From Hymenobacter crusticola (lineage in GTDB: Bacteria; Bacteroidota; Bacteroidia; Cytophagales; Hymenobacteraceae), in NCBI RefSeq assembly GCF_002154225.1, contig NZ_MTSE01000003.1, forward strand, positions 558,001 through 622,000: a stretch of DNA of 64,000 bases. Direction: 5' to 3'. Positions within the stretch are counted from its first letter, which is position 1. Each line of letters begins with the position of its first letter. Position numbers and translations under genes: made by a program. The notes under the pieces were generated by a model that was given only the letters and a program-made list of their open reading frames with translations, ran no database searches and was not told the DNA's origin. Below are positions 1-7,892 of the stretch, in pieces.

Positions 1-315
1 ATCAGCGAGCAGCACGTGCTTCGCATCTTCGACATTCAGCTTCAGCATCTTATCGACAGCCTGCACCACCTAGGCATTCAGCTGAGCGTGAGTGCGGAGG
101 CCCGGCAGCAGCTAGCGTACAGCGGTTATTCGCCCCAGTACGGCGCCCGTCCCCTGGCCGGCGTGATCCGCAATCGGCTGCGGCGGCCCATCTCCCGCAT
201 GATCATCGCCGGGGAGCTAGCCGCGGGCCAGGAGCTACTCGTGGAGTGGTCCAGCAGTGACGAGCTTACGTGGAATATTCGGGAGGAACCACTGGAAGAA
301 ATTGAACTTTCTTAG
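1..315 (+). CDS. clpV: ClpV/TssH-type AAA+ ATPase, C-terminal end (partial)
   Basis: The open frame runs in from the left edge and ends at a TAG at 313-315, so only the last 104 residues are visible. They contain the signature of the Clp/Hsp100 C-terminal small domain: a beta-strand start, then GYSPQYGARPL (about residues 43-53), then the helix and an AGELAAGQ turn that precede the last strand. ClpV unfoldases disassemble contracted T6SS sheaths for reuse. ClpB alone would look similar at this end, but the gene sits 168 bp upstream of tssB-tssC-hcp on the same strand, which favours ClpV. The N-terminal domain that would decide this lies outside the window. Confidence 0.82.
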   Translation: MSEQHVLRIFDIQLQHLIDSLHHLGIQLSVSAEARQQLAYSGYSPQYGARPLAGVIRNRLRRPISRMIIAGELAAGQELLVEWSSSDELTWNIREEPLEEIELS

Positions 316-483
316 GAGCGTTGAATAAACCCAGTTTCTTGCAGAAATAATTATGTATTAGGTAGTTAGTTAGTCGCAAATACTTTAATTTATTGCCCTG
401 TTATCCAGTATCTCCGCCCTGATTCGAGTGTCTAGTTCCTATTTGCTAATTCGTTGACCCCGAACCTTTTAACCATACCATTT

Positions 484-936
484 ATGTTTGAATTTGAAAT
501 TGGCGGAAATGAAATTAAACCCGAGGCCTCCGAAGGTATCAACGCCATTGCCTTCAACCGGTCCTTGTTGGCGCTCCAGCTCACTGATAAGGAGCCCGTT
601 TCACCAGAATTCGTCTATAAGCTCAAGACGGTAGAGGAAGTTTTTGACCAGTTTAAGCCGAGCGTAGAAGTCGAATTTGAAGACGAAAATGGCGCGTCGG
701 TGAAAGAAACGCTACAGTTTGGCAGCGTAGCCGACTTCAAGGCCAAAAGCCTGAGCATGCAGAGCCCCTTTCTGCGCCTGCTCGATGGGCAGTATAACGA
801 GTACACCCAAATCAGCCGGCGCCTGAAAGGACACCGCATCCTGCAAACAGCGCTGGACAACCCCGAAGCCAAAACGGCCCTGTTAGAAGCTTTAAAGGCC
901 CTTGTGCAAGAATTAGAAGAAAACGAGCAAGCGTAA
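484..936 (+). CDS. tssB: T6SS contractile sheath small subunit TssB
   Basis: A 150-residue protein matching the Bacteroidota (subtype iii) TssB family. It begins MFEFEIGG, has an acidic beta-rich middle, the FKAKSLSMQSPFLRLL region near residues 85-100, and ends in a charged helix. TssB interlocks with TssC to build the contractile sheath in the cytoplasm. The ATG at 484 is chosen over an in-frame TTG at 454 because the family starts with the FEFEIGG strand. tssC follows 38 bp downstream, as is usual for the sheath pair. Confidence 0.9.
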   Translation: MFEFEIGGNEIKPEASEGINAIAFNRSLLALQLTDKEPVSPEFVYKLKTVEEVFDQFKPSVEVEFEDENGASVKETLQFGSVADFKAKSLSMQSPFLRLLDGQYNEYTQISRRLKGHRILQTALDNPEAKTALLEALKALVQELEENEQA

Positions 937-974
937 TCCTATCCTAGCAGAACTATCTTTTTTCACGTATTTAC

Positions 975-2330
975 ATGGCAACTCAAAAGAATAACGGGGC
1001 GGAACTCGCCACCCTTACCGCCCCTGCGCCCTTACCTGGCCTTAGTGCCCTAGCTCCCTACGGCGGCTTTTCCTTCATGGAAAGCTTTATTGATGGGGTG
1101 CAGAACATCAGCCCCGAGCGCAAAGCCCGCAAAAATATTTTCATGACCGACGAGTCGAAGCAGCTCGACCGGTCGATGCTGAAGCAGAAACTCAACCTCT
1201 GGATTGACCTACTTGAATCGAGCGCCGACCAGACCGAGATGCTCGCCAAAACCGAGGAGAAGGCCGAGCTAGCCGATTCGCTGTTGCGCAAAAACCTACT
1301 GCGCGCGCTCACTACTTCTCGCAACCTAGAGCGTAGCTACCGGGCCTTGTCGCTGTTTTACAAGAATACGGAGGTGGAGAAAGTACCCAATGTGACCATC
1401 TTGAATGCGTCGTTGGATCAGCTCACCGACCTCGATAACCCAATCTTCATTGACAAGGTCGCGGCGGAGTTCAAGCAGAACTACGACCGCCTTGACCTGC
1501 GCGGTAACTATTCCTTGCTGATTGTGCCGGGCTTCATGCGCAGCAACAGCATCCTGGAGAAATGGGCCAAGGTGGCGCACGCTAATAAAGTGATGCTCAT
1601 CACGGACTTTGCCGACCTGGAAAGCTCGGAAGATACCATTGAGCTCTTCAGCGCGGCCAACCTCACTGGCGGCGACCTGTACCGCTCCAACGTGATTATG
1701 GCCTGTAACTGGCTGGCGGGCCGGGGCAAAGTGGCCGACGTAGGCGAGGAAGAGGATTTGTTCGTGCCACCGTCCCCAGCCCTAGGTGGTAAGATTTACT
1801 ACACCCTGATGTCGCAGGTGACGGCCGGCAAGAAGCACGGCAGCATGAACGAAGTTGACGGCGTGCGCTTCCCCCTGATGAAAAGTGAGTTGTCGAGCCT
1901 AGAGCGGCTTGGGCTAGTGCCCATGATTAACGAGTACGGCAAGGTGATGGCCTTCTCGGCCAAAACGCTGTTCAACGGCGACAATATTGGCCTAAAGACG
2001 TACTCGGTGGTGCGCGTGTTCGACTACATCGTGAAGGTGCTGTTTGATTTCCTCAACCGCCGGGCGTTTGAAAACTGGAACTCCCAAATAGAGGCCGACT
2101 TGCGCGGGCAGATTGTCAACTTCCTGGATAGCGTGAAGGGCCCTTCCAAGTTGATTGAGAAGTTCAAAATTGTGCGTTTTGAGCGCGACGATAAGATCAA
2201 GGACCAGATCTACCTAGATATCCGCATCACTCCTTATTTCCCGGCCAAGAGCTTTGTCATTCGGTTGGATGGACGCAAGGGCGATGATGTAGACAGCCCA
2301 GCGTGGTCTTCCGACTACAGCGAAGCCTAA
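975..2330 (+). CDS. tssC: T6SS contractile sheath large subunit TssC
   Basis: 451 residues, the normal size for Bacteroidota TssC. After an Ala/Pro-rich tail of about 30 residues, the GFSFMESFIDGVQ helix binds TssB. The conserved core includes LLIVPGFMRSNSILEKW (about 180-196) and an RVFDYIVKVLFDFLNRRAFE helix, and the protein ends in a beta region with DIRITPYFPAKSFVIRL that shapes the sheath interior. It follows tssB and precedes hcp, so the sheath and tube genes form one module. The baseplate genes (tssE/F/G/K) and VgrG are not in the window and presumably lie upstream of position 1. Confidence 0.92.
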   Translation: MATQKNNGAELATLTAPAPLPGLSALAPYGGFSFMESFIDGVQNISPERKARKNIFMTDESKQLDRSMLKQKLNLWIDLLESSADQTEMLAKTEEKAELADSLLRKNLLRALTTSRNLERSYRALSLFYKNTEVEKVPNVTILNASLDQLTDLDNPIFIDKVAAEFKQNYDRLDLRGNYSLLIVPGFMRSNSILEKWAKVAHANKVMLITDFADLESSEDTIELFSAANLTGGDLYRSNVIMACNWLAGRGKVADVGEEEDLFVPPSPALGGKIYYTLMSQVTAGKKHGSMNEVDGVRFPLMKSELSSLERLGLVPMINEYGKVMAFSAKTLFNGDNIGLKTYSVVRVFDYIVKVLFDFLNRRAFENWNSQIEADLRGQIVNFLDSVKGPSKLIEKFKIVRFERDDKIKDQIYLDIRITPYFPAKSFVIRLDGRKGDDVDSPAWSSDYSEA

Positions 2331-2404
2331 GCGCTGTGCGCGTAGCGTCAACAAGCAGTTACCTCTCCAAGCTCTCATCCAAATCAATCGAATACGTTTA
2401 GCTC

Positions 2405-2818
2405 ATGGCACAGGAAAAATTTCAAGCGGTACTGACAGGTGTACCGGGCGAGCCTTATCAAATTACTTCTTGCAGCATCTCATTTAGCCGCGACACCAGC
2501 GCCGACGGCCGGCCCTCCTCCATGGTCTACGGAGGACAAATCGCACTTACTGCCTCCACAACCTCTGAGTCGAAGCTAGTCGAAGCGATGATTAATGCGC
2601 AGAATAAGCCGTTTGGTGACGGCACAATCAAGATTACGACGGCGCAAACCGAGGGGGTATTTCGGACGATATCGTTCAAGAAGGGCTATATCACGAGTTA
2701 TTCGGAGGCTTTCGATATGCAAGGCGGTAGCGAGTTCTCGTGCTCCTTTAATATCTCCGCCGAAGAAATAACCGTTGGGGCCGCCACGCTCATTAACAAG
2801 TGGCCTACAACGAGCTAG
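2405..2818 (+). CDS. tssD: T6SS inner tube protein Hcp/TssD (subtype iii)
   Basis: 137 residues, all-beta, with the pattern of the Bacteroidota Hcp-like tube protein: ITSCSISFSRDTSADGRPS near the N-terminus, alternating strands with KLVEAMINAQNKPFGDG in the middle, and a FNISAEEITVG strand near the end. Hcp hexamers stack into the tube expelled when the sheath contracts, and small effectors can ride in the lumen. The gene lies 74 bp after tssC. No extended C-terminal effector domain is fused to it. Confidence 0.88.
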   Translation: MAQEKFQAVLTGVPGEPYQITSCSISFSRDTSADGRPSSMVYGGQIALTASTTSESKLVEAMINAQNKPFGDGTIKITTAQTEGVFRTISFKKGYITSYSEAFDMQGGSEFSCSFNISAEEITVGAATLINKWPTTS

Positions 2819-2865
2819 GCGGTAGCTAGCGTGGCCACTATCCATTCGCTTGGTTTTTCACTTGC

Positions 2866-3735
2866 ATGAGTAAAGCACTGCTGTGGTGGTTGCTAGGCTT
2901 TTGGGTAAGCGGGTCAGTCGTGACGCACGTGGTATACATCAAGCGTATCGGCTGGCCCGAAACGGCCCGATTAGCGCCTGTTCAGGTCATGAAGGGTCCT
3001 CGGTGGCAGTTGCTGCTGCCGGGGGCTTTGTTTGCCCGCAACGACCTAGTGCTAGCGCCGTCGGCCGTTCCTTCGCTGGCGCGGGCTGCTGCTTACTTGC
3101 GCGCGCACCCAGGCGATGAGCTAACCATAACCGGAGCGTATGCCGGTAGCGAAGCCGTGGCTACCATTGTGCCCGACCTAGGTCGGGCGCGCGCGGGAGC
3201 AGTGGCAGCTTATCTGCAAAAGCTAGGTGCCCTCCCCAGACAGTTGCACCTCCGCAGCCGACGCGACGATGCGCTCCGATTTGCAGACGACTCAACGAAC
3301 GCACTAATATTCTCGCTCGATCCGGGCGCGCTACCACTAGCCGCGGCGCCCGTTACGGTGCAGCAGCTAGCCAACGCGCAGCGCTACAGCACGCTATGGC
3401 GCCCGATGGAGTTGTATTTTCCCCTAGGCAGTATTCATTACCTACACACACCGCATACTGAACGCTTTGTGACGGCAGCAGCGGCTTACCTGCGCGCGCA
3501 CCCCAAGGCCTTGCTGCTGACCACTGCGCACACCGATTCGCTCGGATTGATGGCCTGGAACCTGGACATGGCGCTGGCCCGGGCCACTGAGGTCAAAGCG
3601 CGCCTACTTACGCTAGGTGTTCGGGCCGCGCAAATTCAGATGGTACAGCGCGGGGCCGCAAGCCCCATTGCACCCAACCGGACGCCAGCAGGGCGTCTGG
3701 CGAATCGGCGCGTCTCCCTTGCGCTTCGCCCCTAG
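2866..3735 (+). CDS. Membrane-anchored protein with two OmpA-like domains
   Basis: 289 residues. An N-terminal hydrophobic segment (about 4-24) anchors it in the membrane. Two OmpA/MotB-like modules follow. The first (about 60-150) is degenerate. The second (about 185-289) keeps the peptidoglycan-binding signature TAHTDSLGLMAWN, an RATEVKARLLTLGV helix and a final GRLANRRVSLAL strand, including the Asp and Arg that hold diaminopimelate in the family. It lies 47 bp downstream of hcp, and its stop overlaps the next gene, so it probably belongs to the same operon. A role anchoring the trans-envelope complex to the cell wall is inferred; subtype iii systems lack the classical TssJLM complex. Confidence 0.75.
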   Translation: MSKALLWWLLGFWVSGSVVTHVVYIKRIGWPETARLAPVQVMKGPRWQLLLPGALFARNDLVLAPSAVPSLARAAAYLRAHPGDELTITGAYAGSEAVATIVPDLGRARAGAVAAYLQKLGALPRQLHLRSRRDDALRFADDSTNALIFSLDPGALPLAAAPVTVQQLANAQRYSTLWRPMELYFPLGSIHYLHTPHTERFVTAAAAYLRAHPKALLLTTAHTDSLGLMAWNLDMALARATEVKARLLTLGVRAAQIQMVQRGAASPIAPNRTPAGRLANRRVSLALRP

Positions 3736-4211
3736 TGCTCATGTTTGACCTGAACCCGCATCACCTTCCCTACGCTACGCCACTGCATGTTTTGATGCTA
3801 CTTGGCACCGCCTTATTTGCCTACGGCGTCGGGCAAGCCGTTTTCCGGCAGCGGCAGCAACAGCTAGCGCAGAAGCTACAGCAGCAACTGGCCAAACGGC
3901 AGGAGCCGCTGGTAGCGCCGCTCCTGCAGAACGAGCAGAACGGCAGCAACGACCTAGAAGAAATACTCGGCATCACGACGGCGGTGAAGCACCTGCTCCA
4001 GCAAAACGGTATTCACACGTTCAGCCAGCTAGGGCAGGTATCTACCTGGACCATCCAGCTCCTGCTCACCGAAAACGGCCCCGTGAACTACCTCTACGAC
4101 CCCGCCACATGGCCTGCACAGGCCCGCCTAGCGGCGGCCAACCGCTGGCAGGACCTGCGCACCTTTCAGGAACAACTGCGCCGGGGTGCCCTCACTGATC
4201 TAATCATGTAA
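3735..4211 (+). CDS. Single-TM protein with helix-hairpin-helix (DUF4332-like) domain
   Basis: 158 residues starting on the last base of the OmpA-like gene, with an ATG at 3741 as an alternative start. One membrane segment (about 15-35) is followed by a Gln-rich, coiled-coil-prone stretch. A C-terminal helix-hairpin-helix domain follows (about 73-150), recognisable from LEEILGITTAVKHLLQQNGI, TFSQLGQ and YDPATWPAQARLAAANRW. The same domain ends various Bacteroidota envelope proteins. It could serve as a cytoplasmic protein-protein or nucleic-acid-binding module. It may be an equivalent of a T6SS-iii accessory membrane component, but I cannot assign it to TssN, O, P, Q or R. Confidence 0.65.
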   Translation: MLMFDLNPHHLPYATPLHVLMLLGTALFAYGVGQAVFRQRQQQLAQKLQQQLAKRQEPLVAPLLQNEQNGSNDLEEILGITTAVKHLLQQNGIHTFSQLGQVSTWTIQLLLTENGPVNYLYDPATWPAQARLAAANRWQDLRTFQEQLRRGALTDLIM

Positions 4212-4230
4212 CCTACTCCACCCCACACCC

Positions 4231-4392
4231 ATGAATCCGCTCGACCCTTACGTGGCCATCACGGAAATAGCGGTGTTGCTGTTAGCTAGCTTCGGCCTAG
4301 GTTACGGCTGGGCGTACTGGCAAAACCGTCGCCGCATTCGACATCTACAGCAACACATCAAACAGGTGCAAAAGGATCTATCAGCAACATAG
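4231..4392 (+). CDS. 53-residue single-pass membrane microprotein
   Basis: A short ORF of 53 codons with ATG at 4231 and TAG at 4390-4392. The N-terminus is short and acidic, one membrane helix spans about residues 10-30 (with the stretch LLLASFGLGYGWAYW), and a basic amphipathic tail QNRRRIRHLQQHIKQVQK follows. Positive charges after the helix suggest an N-out, C-in topology. It starts 19 bp after the preceding gene on the same strand, so it is probably the last gene of the T6SS operon. The layout resembles the preceding gene (one helix, then a Gln-rich basic coil). It has no recognised family. Confidence 0.6.
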   Translation: MNPLDPYVAITEIAVLLLASFGLGYGWAYWQNRRRIRHLQQHIKQVQKDLSAT

Positions 4393-4446
4393 AATACGCT
4401 GAGCATAGCTAGCTTACTCCTGTTGTAAATTTCTCTATAAGAGTCA

Positions 4447-4580
4447 TGCTTCATCTGACGTCGGCTTGTTGAAGCATCTCTACCGCAGTGGTGTTGTCAT
4501 GCCGAGGTATGTGCAGTCGTTGTGATGCTAGCTCAATGAAGCAGTAGCAATGCTCCGATAGTCGGACGCCAGATGAAGCA
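4447..4580. repeat. Inverted-repeat intergenic element
   Basis: Arms of 16 bases at 4447-4462 (TGCTTCATCTGACGTC) and 4565-4580 (GACGCCAGATGAAGCA) are complementary except at one position and enclose about 100 bases with no ORF. The core contains GAAGCATCTCTACCGC, which resembles the element at 30702-30794. It looks like a dispersed palindromic repeat between the T6SS operon and the AAA+ gene. Confidence 0.6.
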
Positions 4581-4651
4581 CGACCGTTCTGGTTGAAAAC
4601 TAGGCTGGCAACTGTTTCATCCATCCAGTACTACCTGTCAAATCTATCCCT

Positions 4652-6031
4652 ATGGAATCATCGGCTATTGAGGCGAACAGCCAGACCATTCACGCCGAGC
4701 TGGTCTGGCTAGAGCTCATCATTGATACCCGCCTCAAGCTGTACTTCCAGACGGATTGCGACTACGAAAGCATTGAGGAAGTACCCCTGCCCGAACTCAG
4801 CGCCGACACCTCCCCCTACGCCCAACTAGTGCGCGAACACAGCCTAGACCTAGCCGACCGGCTGGTGATGATACTGGCGCTGGCGCCCCACGTGCGGCCG
4901 CAGCTGCTGGACTACTTCTTCGTGCGCAACACCGCCTACGACCGAGGCTTCACCGAGTTTGGAGGAATAAAAGGCAAGAACCACGGCGGCTTTCTGCCCA
5001 CCGGCGAAACAGCCCTGTTCCTGCTGGCCGGCGACGACCTACCCCGGCGCATCAGCCTCCAAACCCACCTGCTGCACGAGTCGGCCCTGTTTCGGCGGAA
5101 CATTTTACAGCTGGGCGTGGCCGAGGCGGAAGAGCCCGCCCTCAGCGGCCCGCTGGCCCTCACCCCCGACTACGTGGCCTACCTCACGACCGGTGAGCAG
5201 AGCAAGCCCAACTTTAGCCCCGACTTTCCGGCCAGCCTAGTGCGCACCACCATGCAGTGGGACGACCTAGTAGTGGATTTCCAGATTATGAGCGAAATCA
5301 TGGAAATAAAGGCCTGGATTGAACACGGCGATACCATCCTGGGCGATGCCCACCTTAAAAAGTACCTTAAGCCCGGCTACCGCGCGCTGTTCTACGGCCC
5401 ACCCGGCACGGGCAAATCGCTCACGGCCGGCCTGCTGGGCCACTCTACTGGCCTCGATGTCTACAAGATTGACCTCTCGATGGTGGTGTCGAAGTACATC
5501 GGCGAAACGGAAAAGAACCTAGGCCGCGTATTCGACATGGCCCAGAACCGCCGCTGGATACTCTTCTTCGACGAGGCCGACGCCCTATTCGGCAAGCGCT
5601 CCGAAACCAATTCCTCCAACGACCGCCACGCCAACCAGGAAGTAGCCTACCTGCTCCAGCGCATCGAAGATTTTCCAGGCGTCATTATCCTAGCCACCAA
5701 CCTGAAAGACAACATCGACGACGCCTTTGCTCGGCGCTTTCAATCCATCATTCACTTCCCGGCTCCTAATGCTACGCGTCGGGCGCGACTGTGGAAGCAA
5801 GCCTTTAGTGGTCCCTACGACCTGGCCAAAGACGTCGACTTTGAGACCCTGGCCGAGAAGTACAGCATCGCGGGTGGGGCTATTGTTAACGTGCTACGCT
5901 TTTGCGTGCTGGCGGCGGCGCAGAATAAGCGGGCTATTAAGCAAGATGATATTCTGACGGGGTTGAAGAAGGAGTTTTATAAGGAAGGAAAGACCCTAGA
6001 GGAAGTGGAAAAAGAGACGGAGAGGCGGTAG
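4652..6031 (+). CDS. AAA+ ATPase of the eCIS-associated type
   Basis: 459 residues. The N-terminal half (1-230) is a non-ATPase region with FGGIKGKNHGGFLPTGETALFLLAG (broken here as FGGIKGKNHGG and FLPTGETALFLLAG), typical of the ATPases encoded in extracellular contractile injection clusters. The AAA+ module follows: Walker A GPPGTGKS (about 249-256), Walker B LFFDEADALFG (about 304-314), sensor-1 ATN (about 348-350) and an arginine finger in AFARRF (about 361-366). Its eCIS relatives (Afp15-like) are thought to help assemble or release the particle. A separate promoter is likely, as 259 bases with an inverted repeat precede it. It is convergent with the DUF4157/cargo operon. Confidence 0.85.
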   Translation: MESSAIEANSQTIHAELVWLELIIDTRLKLYFQTDCDYESIEEVPLPELSADTSPYAQLVREHSLDLADRLVMILALAPHVRPQLLDYFFVRNTAYDRGFTEFGGIKGKNHGGFLPTGETALFLLAGDDLPRRISLQTHLLHESALFRRNILQLGVAEAEEPALSGPLALTPDYVAYLTTGEQSKPNFSPDFPASLVRTTMQWDDLVVDFQIMSEIMEIKAWIEHGDTILGDAHLKKYLKPGYRALFYGPPGTGKSLTAGLLGHSTGLDVYKIDLSMVVSKYIGETEKNLGRVFDMAQNRRWILFFDEADALFGKRSETNSSNDRHANQEVAYLLQRIEDFPGVIILATNLKDNIDDAFARRFQSIIHFPAPNATRRARLWKQAFSGPYDLAKDVDFETLAEKYSIAGGAIVNVLRFCVLAAAQNKRAIKQDDILTGLKKEFYKEGKTLEEVEKETERR

Positions 6032-6130
6032 TAAGCCACCAATGGTAGTAAGCGTTGTTTAATCCTAGTCCGGCTGGTGAGCTTGATATTACTTATCAGA
6101 ATTTTACGCAAAGGTTGTTCATACCAGCCT

Positions 6131-7090
6131 CTACATTAGCGCCAAATCTACCATGTCAGTATTTACCGTCTGTGTTGATGGGTTCATACTAGCTTCTACG
6201 TTGAGACCAAATCCCTTTACGGCTCTTATGTTGGCCCTTGCCATGAGCTGGAGCATTGCCAATGCGTTTTCTTTAGTGTAATTTCTATCATTAAGCGCCG
6301 CATTATGGAATATTACGTTGTTGTTTTCTGCTAGTGAAACCAGTTTAGCCCAGAATAAAGGAAACTTCTCCACATCAAATCCTTTTGATTTTTCACCGCT
6401 ACTCTTGAAAGTAGCGAGTGCCGCTTGCCCAATATCTACTTGTCCGTCAAGTCCAGACGCGTGTTCCTCAGACTCGGGCCCATTATAGAAGGAAAACAGT
6501 TCCTTCATAGATATGTACGCGCTGATGGGATTCATCAAATTCAACTCTAATTTACTTGACTGTATTCTAATTGCCTTTATATCATCAACATCATTTATTG
6601 CCTTAATCGCATACTTACTTAGTATCATCCCATAGCCTTTATCCCTATCACTAGAGCTTGGTACTTCCAGATTATCAGGCTTGAATGTTTTTTCGTTTGC
6701 GCGATAAAAAAGACTGATAGTGCCCTTATCAGTACCATTCACTGCTAAAATCAATTTCCAACTCCTGTCAGCACCTACATCATCTTTCCCTGCTTCGAGC
6801 CGAACAGTAGTATTTTCATTATGCTGCCACTTAGCCAGCGGTGCCACGTTGCTATCCGTAACCGCCTCACCACATAACATTAGTTGAGCAGGAGCAGTCA
6901 TCTTGTTCATGCGGGCACCCCATTGTTTTTGCTGAATTGATTGCCCAGCGACAATAGTTTGTAACTGGCGCTGTCGGGCACTACCAGGGCGATTGTTAAT
7001 GATAGCGTTACTATTCTGGCTACGCTTTGCTTGCAGTGTACTGGCCTGCGAACGAGTAGTAGACTGGCTTAGTTTGGCGTACGTTTTCAT
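6131..7090 (-). CDS. Putative eCIS cargo with GNAT-like domain
   Basis: 319 residues, third gene of the DUF4157 operon, starting 13 bp after the preceding stop. The N-terminus is basic and disordered and carries INNRPGSARQRQLQ (31-44). This matches a short motif common in proteins from Bacteroidota eCIS/DUF4157 loci, so it may be a loading signal. Residues about 95-200 resemble a GNAT fold: strands around WKLILAVNG and GTISLFYR, then a beta-alpha turn RDKGYGMILSKYAIKAI (149-165) like the acetyl-CoA loop RxxGxG. The C-terminal 120 residues are unassigned. The gene is visibly more A+T-rich than its neighbours, suggesting recent acquisition. A toxin role is inferred, not shown. Confidence 0.6.
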   Translation of the reverse strand: MKTYAKLSQSTTRSQASTLQAKRSQNSNAIINNRPGSARQRQLQTIVAGQSIQQKQWGARMNKMTAPAQLMLCGEAVTDSNVAPLAKWQHNENTTVRLEAGKDDVGADRSWKLILAVNGTDKGTISLFYRANEKTFKPDNLEVPSSSDRDKGYGMILSKYAIKAINDVDDIKAIRIQSSKLELNLMNPISAYISMKELFSFYNGPESEEHASGLDGQVDIGQAALATFKSSGEKSKGFDVEKFPLFWAKLVSLAENNNVIFHNAALNDRNYTKENALAMLQLMARANIRAVKGFGLNVEASMNPSTQTVNTDMVDLALM

Positions 7091-7103
7091 CTTTCTTTAT
7101 GCT

Positions 7104-7856
7104 TTACTTTATTCGTGTGATGCACCCTGCTGCAATGCTTTGTGCCGTGTATAACTTGGCGGCGCTAAATTCGCCTTCGGAATTAGGCATGCACTCCTGA
7201 TACTCGGGCATCACGAATTCCACCACGGCGTAATCTCCATCGATATTTTTCTGCCCATAATCCCTGGCGCTGATTTCATTACTGAAGAAGTAAATGTGGC
7301 CCTGGGAATTAAACTGCCCGACAGTTTTTGGTGCGGCAGCGCTAATGGCGCCAAACTCCGGCTCAAAACCCTCACGCTTGATGCGGGCCACGTTCTCCTG
7401 CTTCACCGCAGCGTAGTAGCGCTTGTTTCGGTCGGTTTCCTGGTACACCGGCAACTTCACTTTCTCGGTCTCAAACACCGGCACCTTCGGCCCAAACCCA
7501 ATACCAAACAGGTTGTACTTACGCTTTGTACTCATGCCCACGGCTCGGTCTACTTCGCGCCAGCCTACCTGCCGAATGGTTTCTTGCGGCTCGGGCCGCT
7601 GCCCAGGGGCCCGTGTAGTACGACTGGGGGCAGTGAGGCGGCGATTGGGTGCTTCCGGCGGGGCAGCCTGCCCGGGAGCTAGGGGAGCGTAGCCAGGCCC
7701 GTTAGCACGGCGGTTGGCATCGGCCAAGCGGGAACTGTTGCCGGCAATGTTTTGCCAAGCGGAGGCAGCCCCCGCCGCATACTGGCTAGCCGACTGCGAC
7801 AGCGCGGCGGCGCGGGGAGTGGGAACGGGCGACGCTTGCTTTTTCATCGGGGGCAT
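7104..7856 (-). CDS. Putative eCIS cargo with possible ADP-ribosyltransferase-like domain
   Basis: 250 residues, middle gene of the operon. Residues 1-95 are Ala/Pro/Gln/Arg-rich and disordered, as in many injected cargos. The C-terminal domain (about 140-250) has YYAAVKQENVARIKREGF (147-164), then GHIYFFSNEISARDYG (186-201), then DYAVVEFVMPE (208-218). This order, an initial strand, a helix ending in xxGF/L, a strand plus SxxxAxxYG helix, then a V-rich strand, resembles KptA/HYD1-type ADP-ribosyltransferase folds. The catalytic residues cannot be fixed by eye. No immunity gene is evident beside it. Unrelated binding domains remain possible. Confidence 0.5.
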   Translation of the reverse strand: MPPMKKQASPVPTPRAAALSQSASQYAAGAASAWQNIAGNSSRLADANRRANGPGYAPLAPGQAAPPEAPNRRLTAPSRTTRAPGQRPEPQETIRQVGWREVDRAVGMSTKRKYNLFGIGFGPKVPVFETEKVKLPVYQETDRNKRYYAAVKQENVARIKREGFEPEFGAISAAAPKTVGQFNSQGHIYFFSNEISARDYGQKNIDGDYAVVEFVMPEYQECMPNSEGEFSAAKLYTAQSIAAGCITRIK

Positions 7857-7892
7857 GGGCTAGGGTAGGAAGTAAGCCGATATGGGGCAGGG

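Noticed and set aside
4447..4580. Inverted repeats considered as insertion-sequence ends
   Set aside because: The enclosed 100 bases carry no transposase frame and no target-site duplication is evident.
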